A stretch of 64,000 nt of DNA from Planctomycetota bacterium (GTDB lineage Bacteria > Planctomycetota > Planctomycetia > Pirellulales > Pirellulaceae): positions 1 through 64,000 of the forward strand of contig CAUJKA010000200.1 in the NCBI GenBank assembly GCA_963204965.1, in the 5' to 3' direction. The position numbers were made by a program, and so were the translations under genes. This document shows positions 1-9,213 of the stretch, in pieces. The number at the start of each line of letters is the position of its first letter. The first letter of the stretch is position 1. A model generated the notes under the pieces. The model was not told the origin of the DNA, searched no databases, and saw nothing but the letters and a program-made list of their open reading frames with translations.

Positions 1-71
1 CGCTTGGATAGAGACACAGCGGCGAGGGAGTGTGTGATGGAGGCGTAGGAGTTGGCAGTGGAGTGGTTAGC

Positions 72-655
72 CAACATCTAATCCTACGTTCGAGAAGGCT
101 GCGGCTGCCAAAGCGAACGTGGGCCGCAAGTGTCAGAGAGTCCGGCCCTGTGGCTCTGGTTCTAACTCGTTATCGCAATGGACCATGCAACGAAAAACCA
201 ATGGACGCCGACAGGGATGTTGCGGTTCGAATTGAGACTGATGACATGGTTGCTTAAGCCCTCACCGCCAAATCCTTCGCCTTGAATACCCTGGGTTACG
301 CTTGGCTCGCGGGACTCGCCGCGCTCACCCAGGGCTAGGGTTGTATCGCCACTTCGTGGCTGGACTACTGGGTTGGATATTTTCTTGGTCGGGAAATGTT
401 GTCGACTTCGACATTCTCCCGCGGGATACTTCTGGCTTCATTTGTGTTGGATGGTCGCTAACGCAATGCATAAACGCATAAATCATTTTTGTGGCCTTTG
501 TGAGTCTTTGTGGCCAGTAAGATTCGGAGAATTGGGGTGATCTTGCGCACGTTTGTATCGCCCTCGGGGCTTTGGGATCAGACGTTCTTGATTCCGGTGG
601 CTGACGCTCACCGGCATAGATTTGTCGCCCTCCGGGCTGAAACCAACAACCAAAA
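72..655 (+). repeat. Dispersed repeat R1, copy A
   Basis: Degenerate non-coding repeat that recurs at 2990-3500 in the same orientation and at 41456-42065 inverted. Shared landmarks are TGTTGCGGTTCGAAT near 217, ACCCTGGGTTACGCTTGGCT near 287, GCTCACCCAGGGCTA near 323 and GATCTTGCGC near 539. The part from about 72 to 170 matches only the far end of the inverted copy. The part from about 539 to 655 matches only copy B. The right edge abuts a broken recombinase gene. Short ORFs that cross the region differ between copies and are not genes. Confidence 0.8.
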
Positions 656-829
656 TACCAACGGAGATGATCCTTGGTGGCCTGCTTTTGGATCATGGCC
701 CAGATGCTCGCTGAGTCTACGCAGGTCTCGGCAATAGGACTGCACGGTCCTATCGTACTTCCGGGCCAACTTAAGATCTTCAGCGAAACGTTGAATGAAA
801 GGGCACTGAGGATTTTTGTCTTTCGACAT
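650..829 (-). pseudogene. Remnant of a tyrosine recombinase (integrase N-terminal domain)
   Basis: Reading leftward from an ATG at 829, the first 47 or so codons resemble the N-terminal SAM-like core-binding domain of phage/IS-associated tyrosine recombinases (FAEDLKLARKYDRTVQSYCR, then RRLSEHLGHDP). At about 690 the reading frame changes, and the next frame continues the same domain with KQATKDHLRWYFG until about 650. Repeat R1 begins there and the match ends. The catalytic domain with its R-H-R-Y residues is absent. This is a frameshifted, truncated fossil of a mobile element. Family assignment comes from pattern recognition only and the exact breakpoints are approximate. Confidence 0.6.
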
Positions 830-1045
830 CGGAACGCTCCTTCAATAGAGTCCAGCGAGTGTCCGCCAAACGGCAAGACATCAAGCTCGCAGGAGCAATG
901 AGCACCAGAGTGATCAGCCACCAAAATCATTCTTCCAAACGCTTCCCGAGAAGATGTTGAAATACAAGCCAGTAATCGGCTACACTAACGTCCGCTCTAC
1001 CTGCCGCGCAGCGGCTTACTTGAACAATGCCATGCACCAGTAAAC

Positions 1046-1705
1046 ATGAATCATACTCGCAATATTCTGCTCGCTCTTGGGATCGGAATTCTAATCGGAG
1101 CGGCCCGATGGATTCTTGAGTGCCAGTTCGTTGCGCCCTTGGTTGGTCCAGATCCACAGATTTCGATCTGGATCATGGTCTCAACGGTGACCAGTATCAT
1201 TGTGGCAATTACGATAGCTCCCATAGCGTGGCTGTTTCTTCATGGAATAGCGTCCAAATCGATGATTAGTAAGTTTGCAGCCACCATGCCGTTACTGCTA
1301 CTTCTTGCTTGGTACTCGACAGGCTTCATCAATCTCGTTCAGATTCGGTCAGCATTGTTGGATTCGGCAAACCCCAAGACGGATGGCGATCGCCTCCGCG
1401 AACTTGCGAGTTTCAAGAATGGTCCTGGTTATGAGATCGATAATCGGATTGCCAAACACCCAAACACACCGCCAGACGTAGTTCGTTCACTTCACAATCG
1501 GCCGGATCAAGTGGGAACCGAGATGTGCCTCGCCGAGAATCCGAACACTCCCGATGATGTTCTTCGTTCCATCGCCGAACTCGCGAAAAAAAGTGACATC
1601 TGGTCCAAATACTACCGGGAAGCGTTAAAGCGGAACCCGCGACATGATGAGGTGTTCGGCTCGAATGGAGCACCTGTAACAGAATTGACAGAATTGACAG
1701 AATAA
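1046..1705 (+). CDS. Membrane protein with NPNTP-type helical repeats
   Basis: A 219-residue protein of unknown function. Three hydrophobic segments (about residues 7-25, 42-68 and 78-98) predict an inner-membrane anchor. The soluble C-terminal part carries two copies of a short motif, KHPNTPPDVVRSL and ENPNTPDDVLRSI, that resembles units of leucine-rich-repeat-variant or HEAT-like solenoids. Such units usually bind proteins, which is inference here. The C-terminus ends in a short tandem duplication, TELTELTE, encoded by a repeated 9-base unit just before the stop. The gene stands alone between a recombinase remnant and a convergent TPR gene, so context gives no functional clue. Confidence 0.7.
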   Translation: MNHTRNILLALGIGILIGAARWILECQFVAPLVGPDPQISIWIMVSTVTSIIVAITIAPIAWLFLHGIASKSMISKFAATMPLLLLLAWYSTGFINLVQIRSALLDSANPKTDGDRLRELASFKNGPGYEIDNRIAKHPNTPPDVVRSLHNRPDQVGTEMCLAENPNTPDDVLRSIAELAKKSDIWSKYYREALKRNPRHDEVFGSNGAPVTELTELTE

Positions 1706-1770
1706 GCCATTGAAGTCGAGCTCTCGATCAGCCGTTTTGACTCTATGGCAGCCGACTTGGTGCTCACTAG

Positions 1771-2796
1771 TTATGGCTGCTCTTCGGTGGGCGGAAACTT
1801 GTAGGGCTTGTTTTGCTGATACCGCGTTAGTTGCAATCGCATTAGGAATCGACGACCGCCTTGCGTAAGTTCTACAACTTTGGTCTGAGTTTTAACAGCG
1901 TCAGCGAAACGTCCCGCTTCAGCGTAAGCCGCTGCCAAGACTTCCAGATCCTTCCAATCTTGGTACTTCGATAACTCACAAGCCTTCTCAGCGTCCACAA
2001 TGGCAAGTTTGCTATCGCGATAGGTCGCATCTGGGCAAGTGGCTCGAATCCGTGCGCGTCGTACTAAAGCCACATTGTCATAAGGATCGAGACTGAGCGA
2101 CTTGTAGAAGTCTGCGAGCGCTTCTTTCCACTTTTCGCTTTCGTCGTACACTGCTCCTCGCCCCGTGTATGCATAGCTGTACTCGGGGCAGACGTTTATC
2201 GCAGCGCAGTAGTCAGCCAATGCGCCTTCTTCGTCGCCCGATTCAGATCTGTACAGCCCCCGAACATATAGAGCATGAGCACTATCAGGGCAAATCCGGA
2301 TAGCCTCGTCGAATTGCTTGATGGCTGATTCGTATTCTTCCTCCAATCCGTACAGCGTCCCACGCGCCAGCCATGCATCGACATTTTTGTGGTCCAATTG
2401 AAGTGCTTTGTCGAGCAAGATTCGGGCTTGGTCGAGTTCGTCTTCACTAACGTAGTGCCAAGCCAACATAGCCATGGCCCACGAATTTTTTGGATTGGCT
2501 TTCAATAGCGATTGGTAGTAGGAAACAGCCTCATCAGCGGCAACCACATCCGATTTCTTAATTCTACCGCCGGAGATGAACAGCCAATCACCATCTTCGG
2601 CCATTACATCAAGCGACAGCGGTAGCGACTGAGTCGTTTCGTGGCCACCCATCCAAACCTTGGCACTCTCGCGTGGCATGACACATTTTCCAATCCATTG
2701 GGTCTTCGATTTGTCCGCTGGGCCACCTGCCATACCCATCGACGATAGGATGACTCCTACGATCAAAGACAACCAAAGTCGCATCATTTCGCTCAA
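1771..2796 (-). CDS. Exported TPR-repeat protein
   Basis: A 341-residue protein with an N-terminal signal peptide (LWLSLIVGVILSSMGMAGG). A small SH3-like region follows, about residues 33-83, with WIGKCVMP and DGDWLFISGGRIKKSDVV. From about residue 87 to 320 there is a run of tetratricopeptide repeats with typical motifs such as NAWLARGTLYG-like and AYTGRGAVYDESEKWKEAL. TPR arrays act as protein-binding scaffolds in the periplasm or at the membrane. The SH3-like plus TPR arrangement is common among planctomycete proteins of unknown role. The gene is not part of a visible operon. Confidence 0.85.
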   Translation of the reverse strand: MSEMMRLWLSLIVGVILSSMGMAGGPADKSKTQWIGKCVMPRESAKVWMGGHETTQSLPLSLDVMAEDGDWLFISGGRIKKSDVVAADEAVSYYQSLLKANPKNSWAMAMLAWHYVSEDELDQARILLDKALQLDHKNVDAWLARGTLYGLEEEYESAIKQFDEAIRICPDSAHALYVRGLYRSESGDEEGALADYCAAINVCPEYSYAYTGRGAVYDESEKWKEALADFYKSLSLDPYDNVALVRRARIRATCPDATYRDSKLAIVDAEKACELSKYQDWKDLEVLAAAYAEAGRFADAVKTQTKVVELTQGGRRFLMRLQLTRYQQNKPYKFPPTEEQP

Positions 2797-2989
2797 CCTT
2801 TTTCTACAGTCTTAAAGGTAACGCAGGCTCGGCCGTCCAAGTTCTCCTGCATCATCTTCCCCTAATGCCGCTGGGGCCTAGAAACGTAACAGGTTTTCGA
2901 GAAGTTTTTCATTCTTTTGGCATGTAGTAGCTTTGGTTGCAAAGCGGTGGACGTCCCCTTCGGTCAATGCCCTGGCGTCGTCCATGAAA

Positions 2990-3500
2990 TGGCAAGGGAT
3001 GTTGCGGTTCGAATAAAGACTGTTGAAATGGTTGCATAAGCCCTCACCGCCAAACCTTTCGCTTCGAATACCCTGGGTTACGCTTGGCTCGCAGGACTCG
3101 CCGCGCTCACCCAGGGCTAAGGTTGTGTCGCCACTTCGTGGCTGGGCTACTGGGTTGGATGCTGAATTGGTTGTGGCATGTTATCGACTTCGAATATTCT
3201 CGCGCCATAGACTCACTGATTCATTCGTGTATGGCTGACGCCTATGAGTAATCACATCTGCAGCTGTGTACGCCTTCGGCTAACGGATAAACAACCCGTG
3301 AGCAAAAGGGAGGTACAAAAGCCTGATTTACTTTTCACTTTTGTGAATTTTGTGGAGTTTCGTTGCTAGCGATATACAGCGCATTAGAGTGATCTTGCGC
3401 AAGTTTGTATCGCCCTCCGGGCCTTGGAATCTCGCTTCTTGATTCCAGTGGCGGACGCCTCGCCGACATAGATGTGGCTGAAACGAGCAGCCAATAGTCG
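2990..3500 (+). repeat. Dispersed repeat R1, copy B
   Basis: Second copy of R1, collinear with 210-655 of copy A over roughly 500 bp with many substitutions and small gaps. It contains the TGTTGCGGTTCGAAT and ACCCTGGGTTACGCTTGGCT landmarks and the CCACTTCGTGG hairpin. Its downstream end (GATCTTGCGCAAGTTTGTAT near 3391) also matches copy A. It fills the gap between the TPR gene and the glycosyltransferase, ending only about a dozen bases from the latter's stop codon. I see no gene in 2797-3511. Confidence 0.85.
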
Positions 3501-3511
3501 AATCTGAACTT

Positions 3512-4621
3512 CTATCTCTTGGACTGCTCGTACAGTTCTTGATAGAGCCGTTGATAGCCTGTAACCATCTTTTCAAGTGAGAAATCGCTTATTGCAAACT
3601 GTCGAGAGCTCTGCCGAAACTGATTTAGCTTTTCCGAATCTAACAGGAGGTTGCAGGAGTATCGCGATAATTGCCCCGTATCGCCTAATGGATACAAATA
3701 GCCTGTTTGGTCATGGACGATTAAGTCGCGATTGCCTGGGATATCCGAAGCAATCACAGGGACTCCCGCCGCCATCGCTTCAAGAATGGTATTGCTTTGG
3801 CCTTCATAAAGACTTCCGTTCCATAGCAAGTCAAAAGCGGTGAGCAACTCTGACGCGTCCTTACGATGGCCTACAAACTTCAGTGCATCGTCGGATCGAT
3901 AGTGATCGCGAAGCTCCATCAGTCTTTGACGCTGTGGACCATCACCGACGATGACTACCCAAACGTCCTTTAGAACGACTCGGGTTAACTCGCTGGCCCA
4001 GATCAGCTCGGGATAACCTTTTTGCGGCCACAATCGGCCAACCGCTCCGATGACAAACTTTCGCGGAGGGATCTTCAGGCGATGGAACAGTTCTTCTTTA
4101 GTGATCGCCGGTTTGGCTGGTTCGATCGCGTTGGGAATAACCTTGAACGATTCAGTGGGGAGTCCTCTGGCTTGGTAAAAGTCAGTAACAGCCTGTGTAT
4201 TTGTGGCCACCGCAGATGTGTGCCTCATCATCCAGCGGTCGATCTTGTCGTGCCACCACGTTTTCCAAGGGTCCACACATCGCTCGCCCGCAATAATGAC
4301 AGGGACCTTCGCACGCGCTGCCGCCAAGCGACCGTAACTGTTTGCAGCAAACAGCCAAGTGTGAACCACGTGAGGCTTTAGTTTGCGAAGCAACCGTTCC
4401 AAGCGCAAGTAGGAGGTCGGATCGAGCTTGAATCGTTTGCCAATGAGATGAACGTTGACTCCTGATCGTCGAAGATCCTCTTCAATTGGGCCTGAATGAG
4501 TTAGTACGACGACATGTGTTTCAAATTGTTCCGGATTCAGATTGGCAGCCAAAAGTGCTAACTGCTTTTCCGCGCCGCCCTGCACTAAAGTTGGGATGAT
4601 CAAGCAAACTTTTATTCGCAT
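3512..4621 (-). CDS. GT4-type glycosyltransferase
   Basis: A 369-residue GT-B fold glycosyltransferase of the family-4 (glycosyl transferases group 1) type. The N-terminal Rossmann domain has the glycine loop PTLVQGGAEKQLALLA. The C-terminal nucleotide-sugar domain has GAVGRLWPQKG and VGDGPQRQRL. The EX7E motif appears as SLYEGQSNTILEAMAAG, which contacts the donor sugar nucleotide. It probably transfers a sugar in polysaccharide or lipid-linked glycan synthesis at the cytoplasmic membrane face. Donor and acceptor cannot be read from sequence. It lies 9 bp downstream of a second glycosyltransferase gene, which implies a shared transcript. Confidence 0.93.
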   Translation of the reverse strand: MRIKVCLIIPTLVQGGAEKQLALLAANLNPEQFETHVVVLTHSGPIEEDLRRSGVNVHLIGKRFKLDPTSYLRLERLLRKLKPHVVHTWLFAANSYGRLAAARAKVPVIIAGERCVDPWKTWWHDKIDRWMMRHTSAVATNTQAVTDFYQARGLPTESFKVIPNAIEPAKPAITKEELFHRLKIPPRKFVIGAVGRLWPQKGYPELIWASELTRVVLKDVWVVIVGDGPQRQRLMELRDHYRSDDALKFVGHRKDASELLTAFDLLWNGSLYEGQSNTILEAMAAGVPVIASDIPGNRDLIVHDQTGYLYPLGDTGQLSRYSCNLLLDSEKLNQFRQSSRQFAISDFSLEKMVTGYQRLYQELYEQSKR

Positions 4622-4630
4622 GTTATCGGA

Positions 4631-5869
4631 TCATCCGTTGGGCATTGAAGTGGTTTGTGATTTCTGGTTGCTCGGAATGATACTGCGCAGGAGTTCATTC
4701 AGCCCATGTCCGTTAAGCGTATTCAACGACTGACGTCGAATCAACTGACCAGCGGACCGGCAGGCGGCTGTCAATTCTTCGGGCGATCTAGTCCAATGTT
4801 CGATGCGTTCGAGCAAAGAGGACGACGATTCTGCTTCAAAATCGATCGCGGCTGCGAGCAAGCCCAAATGCCAATTCAGTTCGGCAGATCTCGCGACCAA
4901 TGTGGGAATACCACTGATCAAGCATGATGGAACAAGCCAAGACAATCCAACTGAGCTGCTTGGAAATAGACATAGATCCGCAGCTTGTAGCAGTGTGTCT
5001 ATTGTGGTGACAACGCCGGGCATGATTACGGTTCGATGGTGACCAAAGAACTGAAGCTGTTCGTACAAACGCTCACGCTCTAGTCCGTCGCCATGCAACC
5101 ACAAGCGCACGTGATTCATTCGATCCAATAGTGGAGTAATGGACTGAATCAAGGAGCTAAGTTTCCAGTGCGGTGTCAACTCGCCGGGAACAACAATTAG
5201 TCGTTCGTGACTGCGTAGATTCAGGTCCGAATTGATATCGGCCAGCGCTTTTCGAGCGGTTCGAATGTCAGCGGAAGTACGATCGATGGCTCGCACTCCC
5301 CAGTCGGAACAAACGGAGATGCGTTGGGGGCTGATTCCATGACGAAGGAGGATTTGTTGTGCCGACGGATGAGGCACAATCACACGATCGGCAATAGCAC
5401 ATGAGTCGATGATGGATTGCGATGGTTGAAACGGCTCGGGGGTTGGAAGACTGCTACTGATTTCAAGTGGATCGAATCTAACAACTACTGGAATCTTCTT
5501 GTGAATAACAACTGGATGTCGGAGGACTGCTAGGGCGTCCAGGCCAGGTTCGTCGCAATAGATCCACGCATAGTCCCGTGCATTTTGATCCAGCCAAGTG
5601 GCAATACTCCGTCGGTAATGTGACTGACGCAGTTGATTGGAAGGTGGGTGTTCAAGTCGCGAAACTGGTACCTCCTCAACTGTGACTTGCTTGGGCCACG
5701 AAGAGTGCCATCGCGGAGTGCCAACACAGACTTTCAAGCCTGACCAGCGTAGAGATTTGGTTAGGTTCGCAAGCCGCAAGGACGCGTCACAAATGGACGG
5801 CCAGTATCTTCTTGCCAGAATCGCCACTGGCGATGCCGGTTTCGTAGGCTGCGGGCTGGAGTGGTTCAT
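4631..5869 (-). CDS. Glycosyltransferase, GT-B fold
   Basis: A 412-residue protein with overall GT-B glycosyltransferase architecture. The N-terminal half carries ILARRYWPSICDASLRLANL and a conserved-looking DEPGLDAL segment. The C-terminal half has VVPGELTPHWKLSSLIQS and a donor-site region LCLFPSSSVGLSWLVPSCL. The second motif lacks the glutamates of a canonical EX7E, so this is a divergent family member and donor specificity is unknown. It forms a two-gene unit with the downstream glycosyltransferase. The hpt gene ends 36 bp upstream on the same strand. Confidence 0.8.
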   Translation of the reverse strand: MNHSSPQPTKPASPVAILARRYWPSICDASLRLANLTKSLRWSGLKVCVGTPRWHSSWPKQVTVEEVPVSRLEHPPSNQLRQSHYRRSIATWLDQNARDYAWIYCDEPGLDALAVLRHPVVIHKKIPVVVRFDPLEISSSLPTPEPFQPSQSIIDSCAIADRVIVPHPSAQQILLRHGISPQRISVCSDWGVRAIDRTSADIRTARKALADINSDLNLRSHERLIVVPGELTPHWKLSSLIQSITPLLDRMNHVRLWLHGDGLERERLYEQLQFFGHHRTVIMPGVVTTIDTLLQAADLCLFPSSSVGLSWLVPSCLISGIPTLVARSAELNWHLGLLAAAIDFEAESSSSLLERIEHWTRSPEELTAACRSAGQLIRRQSLNTLNGHGLNELLRSIIPSNQKSQTTSMPNG

Positions 5870-5905
5870 CGCGATTGTGTGAAGTGGGGCTAACCCAGGT
5901 ATAAA

Positions 5906-6481
5906 TCAATGATGCACGGCGGCAATATCGCTCTCTTCCAAAACGGCCAAGAATGGCAAATTGCGGTAAAGATCCTGATAGTCTAGTCCGTATCCAACGA
6001 CAAACTCGTCAGGAATTTGAAAGGCGGCAAAGTCGGGCTTCATGTCAACCAGCTGCCGACCTTCTTTATGGAGTAGCACACATGTGGCAACAGTTCGCGG
6101 ATTCATGGCTTGTACACAGCCAACAACCGCTTGGAGAGTCTTGCCTGTGTCGAAGATATCGTCCACTACCAAGACATCGCGATCCGAGACGTCGAGCATC
6201 ATGTCTTCTTTGATTGTCAGTTGGCCGGAGGTAGTGCCACCGCGGTAGCTACTGGCGCGAATCAGGCTAACTCGTACAGGCATATTCAATCTGCGGATCA
6301 AGTCAGCCAGCATGATTAGGCTGCCCGTCATAATGGCCACAACGGTAATGGGGTTGTTTCCATACTTGGAAGAGATTTCGGCAGCCACACGATCTACTCC
6401 ACCGTGAAGTTCCGATTCACTTAGTAACTGCTTCACTTTCCCCGAACCTCTTGTAAAAAAACGATTCCGCCCAAGCTTCAA
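5906..6481 (-). CDS. hpt: Hypoxanthine phosphoribosyltransferase
   Basis: A 191-residue purine salvage enzyme that converts hypoxanthine or guanine plus PRPP to IMP or GMP in the cytosol. The PRPP-binding signature is VLVVDDIFDTGKTL. The flexible-loop region contains SSYRGGT and the C-terminal base-binding part contains FVVGYGLDYQDLYRNLPF, both typical of bacterial Hpt. Length matches the family. A slightly longer N-terminus before the core suggests that the true start could be a few codons further in. The two glycosyltransferase genes follow on the same strand, so co-transcription is possible but functionally unrelated. Confidence 0.95.
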   Translation of the reverse strand: MKLGRNRFFTRGSGKVKQLLSESELHGGVDRVAAEISSKYGNNPITVVAIMTGSLIMLADLIRRLNMPVRVSLIRASSYRGGTTSGQLTIKEDMMLDVSDRDVLVVDDIFDTGKTLQAVVGCVQAMNPRTVATCVLLHKEGRQLVDMKPDFAAFQIPDEFVVGYGLDYQDLYRNLPFLAVLEESDIAAVHH

Positions 6482-6622
6482 TAGCCCTGAATTGCCGCTT
6501 AATGTAAGCTATTTGCAAGATCTGCACGACTGTTCCTTGAACGAAACTTCTTCAATTCCGTCGTACTATCTCTAAATGTGACGTCCGCAGTACGGCGACT
6601 GAAAAAGCTAGAGGCAAAATCG

Positions 6623-7216
6623 ATGAACGAATTGGCAAGTGAAAAGTGCATCATGGTTCGCTGCGGCGTTAGCCCGAGCGTGGCATGTGTCCAAGTGCCT
6701 GAGAGTCTGGTCGAAACCGAATCAACATTTGAGTTGTTGGGACGACGTGGAAGCCGAGTCGTCATTGACTGCGGACGTGGGCCGGAAATCGGAGAATCCC
6801 TTGGGGCAACGAAAGTCAAATTGCCTACGTCGGGAATGATGCTTCGAATCGCGACTGCCGAAGATGAACTACTTTCTGTTCAACTGGCTGAAATCGCGCG
6901 GAATGCCGCTCAGAAGTGCAACAGTTGGCTTGAAAGCTCTAACCAAACTGAAGTGCTTCTCCAGGTCGAGCCATTGTTAGATGGACAAACCGTCTACTTT
7001 CACTTTCTTGAAAAGCCCGGCGAGAGTTTTCAAGATCAATTGGAAGAGCTTTTGAGCATTTACGAATCTGAGCTTTCTAGCAGTGCTTTCGCGAAGAAGG
7101 TTGCCACGGGATGCGGGCCGGGATGTGGCACATCAGATCGAAGCGGAGCTGGCTGTGGGAGCAGTTGCAGCGGATGCGCAATTCGATGCTCTGTTTCGAA
7201 GAGTACTGGGGGGTAG
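6623..7216 (+). CDS. PSP1-like protein with Cys-rich tail
   Basis: A protein of about 197 residues. I chose the ATG at 6623 because GAGG lies 9 bases upstream; an upstream GTG at 6578 would add 15 residues. The central part (QVEPLLDGQTVYFHFLEK and the acidic helix after it) resembles the PSP1 C-terminal domain of the RicT/YaaT type. In those proteins a GPCGRELCC-like cysteine site follows. Here the corresponding place reads GCGPGCG, followed by a tail with six further cysteines (GCGSSCSGCAIRC). The cysteines could hold an iron-sulfur cluster or other metal, which is inference. The assignment is tentative; the gene is divergent from hpt. Confidence 0.65.
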   Translation: MNELASEKCIMVRCGVSPSVACVQVPESLVETESTFELLGRRGSRVVIDCGRGPEIGESLGATKVKLPTSGMMLRIATAEDELLSVQLAEIARNAAQKCNSWLESSNQTEVLLQVEPLLDGQTVYFHFLEKPGESFQDQLEELLSIYESELSSSAFAKKVATGCGPGCGTSDRSGAGCGSSCSGCAIRCSVSKSTGG

Positions 7217-7528
7217 CAGTAGGTAGCAGCGGGTAGCAGCAGCGGTTGAACTCTCCAAGGTTAGGTGCACTGCAATGCTGTTAAGAGAAATTGCCGACCA
7301 ACACGTTGAGCTGCGGCGGAGCATCAGTGATCCGCTTCGGTCAGCAGCTTTCGCCCTCACCGCTTAGGCTCGCACCACTCGCCACGCGACTCTCCCGCGA
7401 AATAGTTAATGCGCTTAACGGTCGGCCACAGCGCGCGGGAGAGTTCGTGCTACACAACTTATCCGGCGATCAGCGAGAAGTGTCGTAAAGTCGTTTGTAA
7501 ACCGCTTGCCAATTCCTTCCTATCAATG
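7217..7528. other. Gene-free stretch with TAGCAG-type tandem repeats
   Basis: No credible gene. Just after the stop at 7216 there are four to five imperfect copies of a short GGTAGCAG unit (about 7213-7243). Further on, short matching arms around CTCTCCCGCG near 7401 and CGCGGGAGAG near 7434 could pair. I see nothing else. Confidence 0.5.
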
Positions 7529-7558
7529 AAAAAACCGCAGTGGATTAACCACTGCGGT
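7529..7558 (-). terminator. Rho-independent terminator
   Basis: A perfect 10-bp stem (arms 7534-7543 and 7549-7558, ACCGCAGTGG and its complement) with a 5-base loop. On the minus strand it is followed by a run of T residues. It sits 30 bp beyond the stop of the small lipoprotein-like gene and so ends the DUF1559 transcript. Confidence 0.85.
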
Positions 7559-7587
7559 CTCTTGTTTAAGCTGAACCATCTAACGGC

Positions 7588-7773
7588 CTAATTGGCTGCT
7601 GCGCCGCCACCGTCGGCTCCGCCTTGAACTCCACGTCCCTGACGTACAGGTTCTGGACCAGCGTTCTCTGCCTTAGGAACAGTGCCGCTACCTCCTCCAC
7701 AACCAACGAAAACGGGGATAGCGAGCACCATTGCCGCTACGAGGGTTCTAATCGAGGTTGACAGTTTGGCCAT
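7588..7773 (-). CDS. Small lipoprotein-like protein after a pseudopilin gene
   Basis: A 61-residue protein starting [19 protein letters not shown] hydrophobic segment ends in a single cysteine ([11 protein letters not shown]), a plausible lipobox-type signal, and a Gly/Ala-rich tail follows. The ATG at 7773 has GGAG six bases upstream. A longer reading from 7857 would run deep into the preceding gene and is less likely. The gene overlaps the 3' end of the DUF1559 gene by 26 bp, so translation is probably coupled. Small lipoprotein-like genes often follow DUF1559 genes in planctomycetes; their function is unknown. Confidence 0.65.
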   Translation of the reverse strand: MAKLSTSIRTLVAAMVLAIPVFVGCGGGSGTVPKAENAGPEPVRQGRGVQGGADGGGAAAN

Positions 7774-8875
7774 CTTGAGCTCCGCAGATATAGGTAAATA
7801 CAGTGAACGACATTTGAGGTGCGAGAGTTCGAACTGAACCATCGCCGTAAACCGCATTCATGACACCACCAGCGTGCAAGCTACCTGGCAAACCGTAGCC
7901 CAGGCCCTTGCCTTGCTTCAGTACGTTTTCGCAGTTGCCATTGGTACGGTCTGGGCAGAAGCCCCAGTCGCTGTACATCACGCCGTGACCCCACTGCATG
8001 TTGCACCAACCGTCGTTGGCAGTTGGGGAAGACGATCCGCCCCATGCAAGCCATCCACCAGCAGTCTCCATTGCGAACACAGTGTTGCTAAGACCGTCAG
8101 TAACAGTTGCGAACTTTCCACCCTTGCTCGGTGGGTTCATGTATTGAGCGATACCTGTACCAGTTGCCAATTCCTTGGCATACTTCGCGAATGGTCCTCG
8201 GTAAGCTAGACCATCGTTGGTTGCAACATAATTCTTGTTCATCCAACCTCGGTTGAACAGGTAGTTGATACGACCAGTCTTGTTCAACACGTCTGGGCTG
8301 GAAGCCTTGGTGTAGATGAAATAGGTTCCTTGGAACCCTGTGCCCAAGCCCAATAGGCCAGCGTTGCGGAAGTCTTCGTCGCCGTAGCCAACGCCAGAAA
8401 TCTGAACTAGGTTCACGTCGTTGGAGGAGTCGAGAGCTGACGGACAAACGAAGGCTGGAATGTCAGGCTTGTCAAATGTCCAGCGAACTCCGTCTGGTGC
8501 CAACAAAGCGGCTTGTGGCATGTTCCAACCGGCGATGGATGACATAGCCCAAGAGCTAGCACCTGGGTTACGGTTTGGTCCGTTGTTGTAAATGTCGAAC
8601 AAAGCTGTTTGCTCGAGGTAAGGCAACAGTCGGTAGTGCGGACCGTTGCATCGTTGGTCTGTACCGGCTGGAATTGTCTTGGTGGCGCTTTCGAAGTTGT
8701 GCACTGCCAAGCCAAGTTGCTTCATATTGTTGCTGCAAGACATACGTCGAGCTGCTTCACGAGCTGCCTGAACTGCTGGTAGGAGTAGACCTACCAAGAT
8801 ACCAATGATTGCGATAACCACCAGCAATTCAACCAGCGTGAAGCCGCGGTGAATCGCTCCAAAGGACTTCTTCAT
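7748..8875 (-). CDS. DUF1559 protein with prepilin-type N-terminus
   Basis: A 375-residue protein with a type IV pilin/type II pseudopilin cleavage and methylation motif ([20 protein letters not shown]). The motif is followed by the family hallmark [17 protein letters not shown]. The rest is a DUF1559 (SBP_bac_10-like) domain ending with the characteristic [16 protein letters not shown]. These proteins are expanded to dozens of copies in planctomycete genomes and are thought to be surface or secretion-associated pseudopilins, but no biochemical role is established. A 400-bp leader upstream and a downstream terminator bracket a two-gene unit with the small lipoprotein-like gene. Confidence 0.95.
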   Translation of the reverse strand: MKKSFGAIHRGFTLVELLVVIAIIGILVGLLLPAVQAAREAARRMSCSNNMKQLGLAVHNFESATKTIPAGTDQRCNGPHYRLLPYLEQTALFDIYNNGPNRNPGASSWAMSSIAGWNMPQAALLAPDGVRWTFDKPDIPAFVCPSALDSSNDVNLVQISGVGYGDEDFRNAGLLGLGTGFQGTYFIYTKASSPDVLNKTGRINYLFNRGWMNKNYVATNDGLAYRGPFAKYAKELATGTGIAQYMNPPSKGGKFATVTDGLSNTVFAMETAGGWLAWGGSSSPTANDGWCNMQWGHGVMYSDWGFCPDRTNGNCENVLKQGKGLGYGLPGSLHAGGVMNAVYGDGSVRTLAPQMSFTVFTYICGAQDGQTVNLD

Positions 8876-9007
8876 TCTAGAACCTCATAATTAAAAAAGG
8901 GAAACAACCTGAGATGAGCGGCAACTTCATAACAACCAAGGAAAATTTAATGACCATTGCGCTCTTTGCCTCGGACCACTTTGGCCCTTGGTCTGCCTCA
9001 ACTACAC

Positions 9008-9055
9008 AATTGTCCAACACTGACAATTTTTTTCAACAGTTTATTACTACTGTTG
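9008..9055. promoter_or_regulatory. Paired short inverted repeats upstream of the DUF1559 gene
   Basis: Within the 8876-9213 leader two adjacent dyads are visible: AATTGTC/GACAATT (9008-9014, 9022-9028) and CAACAG/CTGTTG (9034-9039, 9050-9055), separated by a T-run. They lie about 135-180 bp upstream of the DUF1559 start and could be operator half-sites or a leader hairpin. This is suggestive only. The rest of the leader shows nothing recognisable. Confidence 0.3.
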
Positions 9056-9213
9056 CGAGATTTTCACCCGAAAATGCTGGCGCGTAAGCAAAGGTCTCAC
9101 TATAGAGCGTCATTGGCGGGATAATGTCCGCAACGGAAAAAAAAGTTTTGCGGAAAAATCCCTAAAGCGGTCCAAGTAGCGGGTTCCTGCATCGCTTAGA
9201 GGTGGGTAAAACG

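Noticed and set aside
325..930. 201-codon minus-strand ORF across repeat R1 and the recombinase remnant
   Set aside because: It reads through non-coding repeat and only part of it continues the frameshifted recombinase; no start signal and not conserved in the other R1 copies.
7213..7243. GGTAGCAG tandem copies as a coding continuation of the Cys-rich protein
   Set aside because: The stop codon at 7216 lies before most of the repeat and the frame is not kept.
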